From assembly GCA_964035575.1 (NCBI GenBank), contig OZ037863.1, positions 350,001-414,000 on the forward strand: a stretch of DNA of 64,000 bases. Direction: 5' to 3'. The translations under genes and the position numbers were made by a program. Positions 1-8,212 of this stretch are shown here, in pieces. The stretch comes from Rhynchopus sp. YZ270_cl-10. Taxonomy: Eukaryota; Euglenozoa; Diplonemea; Diplonemida; Diplonemidae. Position 1 is the first letter of the stretch. Each line of letters starts with the position of its first letter. The notes under the pieces are model-generated. The model saw only the letters and a program-made list of their open reading frames with translations, ran no database searches and was not told where the DNA came from.

Positions 1-57
1 CCTAGCCTAGCCTAGCCTCCCAAACCCATGCTGTACACCCCCGAAACCACCCCCAGG

Positions 58-579
58 CTACAGCCACCGAACCATAAGGAGTAGTGCCTTGCCACAACTG
101 CGCACCGAGTCTCTGCCGTAGGGTATGTATGTGAGGACGTACCAGGCCTGCGACATGTAGAAGGAGACAACGCAGAGGATGAGGATGGGGAAGGGTGCAC
201 GGTGGTAGCCCGCGAGGAACGTGAGGATGAGCGCGGTGATGAACATAAGGAAGGCGGCACGGCGCTGCTCGTCAAACGCAGCACGCAGCGAGGCGCGCAC
301 CCCAAAGAACGTAAACGCCGACAGCAGCGAGAACACAACCGAGAGGGTCCCCATTGTTGCAAACGACGACAGCTGCCCCGCGTTCAGGCTGTACCCCCCC
401 AGCGACGTGCACAGCGCACTCAACACCATGAACCCTGTCCCAGCGCAGACCCGTTCATTCCACTGAAGCTCCTCCTCCTCCTCCTCCTCCGTCACCACCA
501 CACGCACCGGTGGGGGCAACAGCGGTGCCGCCTCCTCAACAGCTTCTCGCTCAACATCAGGCAGGCCAAACGCACCCAT
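58..579 (-). CDS. SFT2: SFT2-like vesicle-transport membrane protein
   Basis: 173 residues from the ATG at 579 to TAG at 58; a longer frame exists only with a TTG start. An acidic N-terminal tail (a run of Glu near residue 37) is followed by four hydrophobic segments, at about 48-66, 71-95, 108-125 and 130-155. The last runs into W-Y-V-L-T-Y-I-P-Y-G-R-D-S-V, close to the WYSLSYIPxxRDAV signature that ends the SFT2/Got1-like family. Length and four-helix layout fit that family. Family knowledge: SFT2 proteins sit in Golgi or endosomal membranes and help fusion of endosome-derived vesicles with the Golgi. It is the only housekeeping gene seen and marks the left border of the surface-protein array. 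The assignment rests mainly on the C-terminal motif and topology; another small tetraspan protein is possible. Confidence 0.72.
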   Translation of the reverse strand: MGAFGLPDVEREAVEEAAPLLPPPVRVVVTEEEEEEELQWNERVCAGTGFMVLSALCTSLGGYSLNAGQLSSFATMGTLSVVFSLLSAFTFFGVRASLRAAFDEQRRAAFLMFITALILTFLAGYHRAPFPILILCVVSFYMSQAWYVLTYIPYGRDSVRSCGKALLLMVRWL

Positions 580-730
580 AAGAGGAGAGGGTGGGAGGGA
601 GGGCAAAGGTTGCTCTGTGGGGGTTGATGTGGGGGGGTCTTTTGGTGGACAAGATTCTTAAGGGAGGGCAGCACGCTCGTCGCCGAACAGCACAACAAAA
701 AGGGGAAAGTCTTTTGAAGGGCTCAGGTGG

Positions 731-1344
731 GAAAGGGAAAGTGCAAGAGAAGGGGTGGAAGGGTGCTGTACTGGTTTTGATTTTGGTACGCCAAAAGACT
801 CTTGAAAAAAGAGCGGTCACGTCCTCCACATGGGGAGAGTTTTTGTGACGTCGCACATAGCTTCACTGAGCCTATATTGGGAGGGGGTGTAGCTAGAAGT
901 GGTGGTCCTTTCAGATGAGGGGAGACAACGGGACACAAAAGAAAAAAGAAAGTTTGACTTGTACTCGTGGTTTTACTTGTGATTGCACCGTTGTAAGCCA
1001 AGGTGAAACCACAAAGTGAAACCACAAGTCATTTACTTCACCGTCGGGCGCATAGAAATTCTGACGACAAACTCATTTCTCTTCTACAATTTTTAAAACC
1101 GTCTTCACTAATCTACGACCATGCCTTTATTCTTTACCATAGCCAGGGAAGCCATGTAGGAAGCTGACGTGACAAAAGGGTCACGGGGAAGAATACAAAG
1201 GAAAGACGGCAGTACATCATCCAAGAAAATTGGCGTCCAAACAACTTTGGCGTATTTGGGTATTTCCGGCAAGTTAGCGCCTTCTTTGGACGGCAAACAT
1301 ATTTCGACAACTGTCATCTCTAATCGCATTATACGTAAAGAACC
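731..1344. repeat. 3'-flank block, copy 1 (downstream of gene A)
   Basis: A block of about 600 bp lies just downstream of gene A. It recurs almost unchanged downstream of gene B (13528-13853 plus 16893-17508, split by an insertion) and gene C (22139-23061). It holds a minus-strand open frame of 73 codons (1108-1329, start Met-Arg-Leu-Glu) that stays open in all three copies, with one Ala/Asp difference seen. I cannot tell whether that frame is expressed or only part of a young duplication. Copy 1 diverges from the others after about 1344, so the stem-loop next to the stop in B and C is absent here. The stretch 580-730 shows nothing I can name. Confidence 0.85.
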
Positions 1345-3341
1345 AAATATTACTCTCTCGTTTCATCCTTCCACTCCTTTGCTACGGCACAACATCCCAC
1401 TCACACTTCATGTCTCATGTCAGAAAAGATCCAGCTCGCTTCCACCTTCATACTCCGTCTCCTCCATGTCTCCTTCTGTGGAACACATCTCAACATGGTT
1501 CTCAAGCACTGTCGCACGCTGCTTCTTTTGCAGACGGCAAAACGCAGCAACAACACACACAGCCACCACGAGCACGCCCACACCGATGCCGACATAAAGG
1601 ACAACGTTGCTGCTCCCACCCGACTCCTCCGGCTGCGGTGACACTGTCACGTCGTCCGCAAGCAGGCACAGAGGCACACCAGGGGGGTGCACGTAGCCCT
1701 GTGTGTGGCACACACACGTCCCAGCATTGCACGTCGCCTTCGGGTCAAGCCTCCCACTGCGACAGTCTTTGTCAGTTGTGCACAGAGCGTTCACAGCAGG
1801 AGCTGACGGTGCAAAAGTGGCACCAGCAGGCTGGTCTGTTGGGGTGGCTGTCGGAAGTGATGTGTCAGGTGCAGAGGTACCAGGTGGAGAAGAAGCACCA
1901 GCAGGAAGGTTTGTTGGGGTGGCTGTGTCAGGTGCGGGTGTCTCAGGTGCAGGTGTCAGATCGTGTGAGGGAAAGTCAGGTCTTGTCCCTCCACAACTCC
2001 AAGCAAACCTATACACGGAGTCACGGCCCCCCACAAAATGTTGAAAGGAGGTCAAAGTAATTTTGAAGTTCCCTTTAACATCATTGAAGATCCAATTATC
2101 AAATTTCAAATGCCCCTTGCCAACTATGTCGCTCCCTTTGCTGTTATCGAAGCTGACGCTTGACCAAAGTGAGTTAATAGAGGAAGCAGCAATGTCAAGT
2201 GTTCCTGTGCAGGGAATAAGCCAACTGTAAGTCGCCTTTTCTGAATACATCCGCTCATACGTCCCAGCAGGCGGCAGTGTCAGGTATGTGGAAGCATGAA
2301 AGCCTTCTGCACGCACAACTGCAGGTCCAGTGTTGCACACCCACTCAAAGGTGAATTCCATTTGGTAGTAGTAGTAGTAACTTTCCCCCCTCGCGTCGTT
2401 ATACACAACCACCATCTCGCCGTTGGCAGGGAAAGTGGCAATTTAACGTTCCCGCTTTTCCAGCAATGATGTGAGCACGTATCCATCACTGTTTTGAAGT
2501 GTTACTCTTGCGTCGCGCCCGGCGATGTTTCTGAACGTGACCTCAACTGTTCCCACACACTGAAATGTCCAGCACTCAGAGTATGGTGCTCCGAAAACGG
2601 GTGCTCTGATTGTGGCAACCAAAGGTGGCGACAACAGCGCTTCGCACGCGTAACGCGGAACAACTGTTGGTGGTACAGGTGTCTCAGGTGAAGACGTCAG
2701 ATCATGTGGGAGAAAGTCTGGTCTTGTCCCTCCACAACTCCAAGCAAAGGCAAACTCGGTGCCATAGTACATATTTTTAGTCACGTGCAAAGTAATGTTG
2801 AAGTTTCCTGCAACACTGAAGATTCCGTTGAACGAGTACTTGTCAGTACGCAAAATGGTCTCGTTGCTGTTCGTGAATATGAATACAGCGCAGCATGAAT
2901 CAGCGGATGTCGAGACAGCAATGTCAAGCATTCCTGTGCAGGGAATAAGCCAACTGGAAATCGTCTGTTCTGAAAACATCCGCTCATACGTCCCAGCAGG
3001 CGGCAGTGTCAGGTTTGTGGAAGCATCAAAGCCTGCTGCAGGCACAACTGCAGGTCCAGTGTTGCACACCCACTCAAAGGTGAATTTGTTTTCTCTGTAG
3101 TTACTCCTCCCACTCGTGTCGTTGAACACAACTGTCATCTCACCGTTGGCAGGGTAAGTCGCAATGTAACGTTCCCGGTTTTCCTTCAATGATGTCAGCA
3201 CGTACCCATCACTGTTTTGAAGCATCAACCACGAGTAAAACCCTACTGTGATGTTGCTGAACGTGACCTCAACTGTTCCCACACACTGAAATGTCCAGCA
3301 CTCAGAGTATGCTGCACGAATCGGTGCTTTGACTGAGGCAA

Positions 3342-3359
3342 CCAACGGTGGTGATAACA
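3342..3359. repeat. LINE target-site duplication, 3' side
   Basis: Eighteen bases identical to 11118-11135, abutting the LINE 3' end. They belong to the coding sequence of gene A. Confidence 0.95.
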
Positions 3360-3438
3360 CTTAAACTTGTTGACGTGACCCATCCCCACCTTCTCAGATG
3401 AACTGAGAGGTGAGAAAGGCGCCACGTGACCACCTTCG

Positions 3439-4962
3439 TTATCGCGGGGCAAACCCGAGACGCCCCTGGGACGTGTCGTGGTGCCCTTTCCCGCAACAGG
3501 CCTGAGGAGACGCCAGCATCGGCAATCCGTCCTTCTTCCTCTTCCGTCCCGCCTGCACACATGCACCGCAAGCACCCCTCCCGTGGGCCACACAGTTGTG
3601 GTGCTTCTGACAGCACTGCTTCATCGACACGTTCCCCGCACCCGCACACTGTCCGCACATCGAGAAGTTATGCACCTCACACGCCTCACGCGCCTCCACA
3701 CAGTCACCCAAAATAAGCTCATCACAATGGTGCGTCGCACAACACGCCGTGATGGAGATGTTGTTGTGCTCGCAGTCCCCGCATCGCATCTTGGTGTGTA
3801 TGTCACACACCCGCATGGCCCCCACCTTCCTCCTTACGTCCACACGCACAGCCGGTGTCTGCCGCCTGCGTGCCTCCTGTCGTCGAATCTGCTCTGCCGC
3901 AACTGCAGCTATCGCAGCTCTACTACGCACCTCCTCTGCCTGCTTCTGCTCTTCCTTCGCTTCCTTCCAGCGTTCGTTCTTTGCTGAGCGTTCTTCCGGA
4001 GTGGAAGTATGAGCCACATCCGCGTCGTCACCCCACCTCGCCTTCGTCTTTTCCTTTTGTCGGGAGAGTGCTCTCCGCGACGTCGCCTTCTCCTGCAACT
4101 CCTTCAGGTATCCTTCAACCCCCGCCGCATGCGTCAGCACAGGTCGCACAGAATACCCCGTCATGATCCCCGCACCCAGTTCCTGTAAGTGGTGCACCTC
4201 CCTCTTCTCCACTCCTTTCCATACGTCCCTTCCATGCGCCATAGTTTTCGCCGTCCGCATCATGGCACCAAAAGATTCGGCCCTCTTCAACACCGTCTCA
4301 CCCGGTACGTCCAACCCCGAGAAGATCTCAAAGTCCAGCATGAGCTCGAGCTGCGTGATGGGGGGCGTTGTGCCATCAGGCCAACGCAATGCAGCGAGCC
4401 ATGCCTTCAGCGCCCAGAAGTGGTCTTCCGTCCAGCGTGGACTCTTCTTCATGTACTTGCTCCCCCACAGTACGTTCTCCAGCGGGTTGTAGCTCTCAAG
4501 CACTGCACCCTCCTGAGGATTCCAGCCCCAAGGAAAAAGGGATTGGCCCACCACCGCTTGCTTCTTCTTCTTCTGCGAAAACCCATGTTCCACGTCGTAC
4601 TTCTGCCTTGCCAGCGCGATGCTGACCAGCATCAGTTGCACACGACGCACCGTCTGCTCTCTCTCCGCAACACTCAGCTCCTGCAAGAATATCGTCGGCA
4701 CCAGGCCAAAGTCCAAGAAGCACGGGGGTGCGTCTTTGAGCAAAACCCGGAGTTTTCCGATGTCCTCTCCACGAATTTCGTCCCACTGCGGGCACCACCA
4801 CCAAGCGTGTCTCCGGTCCTCTATCGCCTCACCACAGTATCGGCACAACGAAGTCTCCACCTCCTTGTTCCTCAGCAGCTGCACCCCCACCAACTGAGAG
4901 CCCGACAAGGCTCCGCGTATCGCGCCCGCCAGGTATCTGTCGGTCGTGCGGTCCTTCCACAC
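3439..4962 (-). CDS. LINE ORF2 C-terminal part: CCHC finger and tandem Cys/His modules
   Basis: 507 codons with no ATG at the front (first start-like codon GTG at 4962). The frame is open from a TGA near 5000 and overlaps the end of the RT frame. It reads as the natural continuation of ORF2: Cys40-x2-Cys43-x8-His52-x4-Cys57 is the CCHC finger that many LINEs carry after the RT. Residues 325-365 are charged and Ala-rich, probably helical. Residues 386-495 hold two modules of the form C-x2-H-x4-C-x2-C-x9/10-C-C-x2-H-H, 42 residues apart, and a partial third (C-C-x3-H-H). A one-base indel or programmed -1 frameshifting between about 5000 and 4872 would join it to the RT frame. I do not recognise the Cys/His modules as a named family. 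Confidence 0.8.
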   Translation of the reverse strand: MWKDRTTDRYLAGAIRGALSGSQLVGVQLLRNKEVETSLCRYCGEAIEDRRHAWWWCPQWDEIRGEDIGKLRVLLKDAPPCFLDFGLVPTIFLQELSVAEREQTVRRVQLMLVSIALARQKYDVEHGFSQKKKKQAVVGQSLFPWGWNPQEGAVLESYNPLENVLWGSKYMKKSPRWTEDHFWALKAWLAALRWPDGTTPPITQLELMLDFEIFSGLDVPGETVLKRAESFGAMMRTAKTMAHGRDVWKGVEKREVHHLQELGAGIMTGYSVRPVLTHAAGVEGYLKELQEKATSRRALSRQKEKTKARWGDDADVAHTSTPEERSAKNERWKEAKEEQKQAEEVRSRAAIAAVAAEQIRRQEARRRQTPAVRVDVRRKVGAMRVCDIHTKMRCGDCEHNNISITACCATHHCDELILGDCVEAREACEVHNFSMCGQCAGAGNVSMKQCCQKHHNCVAHGRGACGACVQAGRKRKKDGLPMLASPQACCGKGHHDTSQGRLGFAPR

Positions 4963-7900
4963 TGCGTTCGTCGCTGGCGATCCACACCTCCCTCAATGCC
5001 CTGCATCGACGGCCTCGTCGTCACTGTCAGGCGGTACGCGTGTGCACGGATGCCCTCTCTCAGCTCATGCAGCCATTTGCCCTTGTCCCACAGACGAACG
5101 TGCACCCTCAACCCGATGTGTGTGGTCCAGAAGTCGAAGCTGCTCCACCGCCATCCGTATCGCTCCAGGTCGTCCCACAACAACTCTATCACACCCTTCT
5201 TGTGCACTTCAGTAACCCTTGGGTTGGCAACCCCAGGGTTCTCGCGCCGGAGACGTGCCAGATCTGAAGCCCTGTCACGCCGCCTCACCTCCCGCTCCGC
5301 TCTTCGGTCATGTGCCAGCCTCCACACTTCTTCTGCTTCTCTCCGCATGCCGTCATCTTCTGTCAGTCGGAGAAAGGCCGCCATCCTCCTCTGCACAATC
5401 TCCGCTGGCGCATCAATCCCAACCGGAGATAACACATGCCACACAATGTTCAGCGTGCGCTGCTTCCTGCCCTGCCCCCAGACTGCCAGTGCTGCCCCTT
5501 GCCTCAGCGTCTCTATGGTCTGCTTTGAGAAGTCTGTCACTTCGCACCCATGCAACGCTGCCATCATTGGTCCCCTTGCGCCAATAAGTGCCTTCTCAGT
5601 GAAGGATAAAGGCACACTCGAAACCCTCGTAAACACACGGTGCGCAGTAACCGCACGCTCACGCGCGATGGGCCCGAAGTTCCCCTTTCCAGCCAAAATG
5701 TCTGCTCCAACCGCCCCGAACTGCTTCTTGTCGGGGAAGAGCCCGTCGCCAAGTCCAAACTTCGTCTTTGTTCCCTCCTTCGAGGTAAACCCTACGCACT
5801 TCTCTGCCTTGACCTCCATGTCCGCAGCAGTGATAAACTCCTTCGTCACCCTCGCAGCACCATGCACCTCCGCTTCCGTGTTCGCCACAGCATACACGTC
5901 GTCAGCGTACCCCATGGCGATTGCTCCGGTCCTTCTCGTCACTGCAGATCCCCACACCGCCATCAGCGCGTTCAACAGCACGACAGAAAGTGGGCATCCT
6001 TGCAGGATACCATTTGTCGTACGAAAGGTGCCTCCCACACCTACGTCTCCCAACTTGAAGCGGCGTTCCATGGCAGTGTACGCAGCCCTCAGTGGTCCAA
6101 GAATACGCCAGTGCGCGCCCCACTCCTCCGCCAGCGATAGCACAATCTCATGAGGTACACGATCGAAACATTTGGCGTAGTCGATCGTGAAGCCCCATAC
6201 CTGGTCTGTGTCGTCACCCGACAGTACCGCCTTCTCCAGCTTGAGCGACAGATGCCAGTACAGGTGTGCAGTGCTGTGTCCTGCTCTGAAGCCGTGCTGT
6301 TGCTCACCAATCCAGCTTTCCTGCCACTTTATCAGCCTTCGCAACCTCGCTGCCGCCCACAGTCTGTAGATACACGAAGTGATCGTGATAGGTCGCTGCT
6401 TCAGCGGGGTGTCGTCTTCCCCTTTGGGGATGAGCGCAATGAGTGCTCTCATCAAAGAAGGCGGCCACTCCCCCGTACACTCAATCGCATCAAACACATC
6501 TGCCAGCCTGTCGAGCAGCACCAGAGGAAGCGCCTTCAGCTCTGCCATGCGCCAACCCTCCACCCCAGCAGAAGTTTGTGTCTTCATCCTCCCCAGAGTT
6601 TGCTGCAACTCCTTCCCCGTCAGCCTGTCCATCTGCATCGCTTGCCCCTTGCCTGCGATGTCTTCTGTAAACTTCTCCCTAAACGCACCCCAGTCGGGCT
6701 CTGGCTTTTCCGCATATCGGCGAAGAATCGGCATCCACGCCTCATGCAGGAGGGTGTCCATCTCCTCAGCGTTGGCGGTGAACTTCCCATCCTCGTTCTT
6801 CAGGGCAGTCATCTTCCTGTACTGTTCGTCCTTGCAGTATTTGAAGATCGCCTTGGGAGCGTTGTGCCATGCATCCCGTAGGCGCTGCCGCCAGTCCTCC
6901 AGTCGCTTCCGCTTCACTCGGTCCGCAAGCGTTGACACCTTCACTCGCACGGCTCTGCACAGATCCACCAAAGCCTCCTCGCTAGGCATATCCTGTTGCA
7001 GTGAGTCGTCGTCCAGCAGAACACGCAGTTCCTTCCGCGCCTTGCTCCAACAATTGCACACGTCATGTGGCGGCACACCACCGTTGCTCCTCACGTACCA
7101 CAGCCGACATTCTTCCAGCCTGCCCACGTTCTTCGTCAGCCTTCTCTGGCTCACTGTCAGAGCGTCCCCTTCCTTGCTCTGCTTCGCAGTCCGGTGCTTC
7201 GGCTTCGGGTCAAACGTTTTGCCTCTTCCGCAATACGCCTTCGTCGGGCCCTCAATCTCGCCTTCGCACGCCTGCAGCAAGAAGTCCTCTGCCCACTTGT
7301 TCCACTGTATCCACCTATCCTGAGGGTGTTGAAGCGCCCCCCACTGCAGCTCCTTGCTCGCAAACGCCTTTTGTGCATTCTTCACGCCTTGTCCACACTT
7401 GTCCAAAGGGAACTGCTTCGGCAGAGTGTACGCGAGCACGATCTGCCTGTACGCACCTACATCCAGCGCTATCTCTACCGGTCTGTGCTGCGGGAGCCCA
7501 GAGTCGTGGACAACCTTCACAGACGACAGCCCTGTGCACGCAGCTCGGTTCAGCAGAACGTAATCGAGCCTCTTGCGGATCTCCTTGCCGTCTTTCACCG
7601 AGAAGTAGGTGTTGTCCGGGGTCGTCCCAAGCACCCTTGCGTGCTCTTCGGCAGTGTCCTTCCACCATCCTGTGTCCAGTGTAGCAGCCAGCACACCTGA
7701 TTTCCCTGGACCTGCGTTGAAATCCCCACCAATCACCCCAGGAATATCACCAAGCTCTGCAGCAGCCTCCATCACCTCGCCAAGTATTTTCTCCCTAGCC
7801 TCCGGGTCCGCCGACGGCGCGTAGACGGAGGTCACGTCGATCCACTCGTTGCCTTTGCCGTACGCCACCTTCGCCTTCACCCATCGCGTTGAGTCCCAGA

Positions 7901-8204
7901 GGTTCTTTTCCAAGGTTGAGGAGGGCGGGCTCGTGAGCACAGGTATTCCCTCTTGCACCAGAATCGCAACACCACCAGATTTCGCTTCTTCGGCCGACCT
8001 CCATTCCGGCAACTCCTTACCCCACACCACCTGCCAACCCTGCTCGCGGTACTCGATGGAGAGGCGCTTCTGCGTCGTCACGGTGCACTTTGTCTCTTGT
8101 ACCAGAACAACGTGAGCATCCTCCGCAACCTTCAGCAGAGAGCTCCCGCCTGTCTGCAGCGCCGTCACATTGCTGCACACTATCTTTAGTGGGGCAAGGC
8201 CCAC
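4872..8204 (-). CDS. LINE ORF2: APE endonuclease and reverse transcriptase
   Basis: Open for 1110 codons; the first possible start is GTG at 8204, 8 nt after the ORF1 stop and in its -1 frame, so translation would need reinitiation or frameshifting. The endonuclease covers about 1-250, with Asn12, Glu37 in Q-E-T, G-G-D-F-N at 159-163, R-L-D-Y-V at 212-216 and His240 in Q-H-R-P-V. The usual Asp before that His is Gln. The reverse transcriptase covers about 580-830, with F-T-I-D-Y-A-K (Asp675), Q-G-C-P-L-S (735-740) and Y-A-D-D (766-769). The product nicks the target and primes reverse transcription on it. The last 30 codons overlap the next frame and do not look family-like; the expected C-terminal region continues in the -1 frame. 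Confidence 0.93.
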   Translation of the reverse strand: MGLAPLKIVCSNVTALQTGGSSLLKVAEDAHVVLVQETKCTVTTQKRLSIEYREQGWQVVWGKELPEWRSAEEAKSGGVAILVQEGIPVLTSPPSSTLEKNLWDSTRWVKAKVAYGKGNEWIDVTSVYAPSADPEAREKILGEVMEAAAELGDIPGVIGGDFNAGPGKSGVLAATLDTGWWKDTAEEHARVLGTTPDNTYFSVKDGKEIRKRLDYVLLNRAACTGLSSVKVVHDSGLPQHRPVEIALDVGAYRQIVLAYTLPKQFPLDKCGQGVKNAQKAFASKELQWGALQHPQDRWIQWNKWAEDFLLQACEGEIEGPTKAYCGRGKTFDPKPKHRTAKQSKEGDALTVSQRRLTKNVGRLEECRLWYVRSNGGVPPHDVCNCWSKARKELRVLLDDDSLQQDMPSEEALVDLCRAVRVKVSTLADRVKRKRLEDWRQRLRDAWHNAPKAIFKYCKDEQYRKMTALKNEDGKFTANAEEMDTLLHEAWMPILRRYAEKPEPDWGAFREKFTEDIAGKGQAMQMDRLTGKELQQTLGRMKTQTSAGVEGWRMAELKALPLVLLDRLADVFDAIECTGEWPPSLMRALIALIPKGEDDTPLKQRPITITSCIYRLWAAARLRRLIKWQESWIGEQQHGFRAGHSTAHLYWHLSLKLEKAVLSGDDTDQVWGFTIDYAKCFDRVPHEIVLSLAEEWGAHWRILGPLRAAYTAMERRFKLGDVGVGGTFRTTNGILQGCPLSVVLLNALMAVWGSAVTRRTGAIAMGYADDVYAVANTEAEVHGAARVTKEFITAADMEVKAEKCVGFTSKEGTKTKFGLGDGLFPDKKQFGAVGADILAGKGNFGPIARERAVTAHRVFTRVSSVPLSFTEKALIGARGPMMAALHGCEVTDFSKQTIETLRQGAALAVWGQGRKQRTLNIVWHVLSPVGIDAPAEIVQRRMAAFLRLTEDDGMRREAEEVWRLAHDRRAEREVRRRDRASDLARLRRENPGVANPRVTEVHKKGVIELLWDDLERYGWRWSSFDFWTTHIGLRVHVRLWDKGKWLHELREGIRAHAYRLTVTTRPSMQGIEGGVDRQRRTQCGRTARPTDTWRARYAEPCRALSWWGCSC

Positions 8205-8212
8205 GGTCGTGA

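Noticed and set aside
1-18. Three CCTAG-type units at the left edge, possible telomere or satellite
   Set aside because: Too short, and cut by the window edge.
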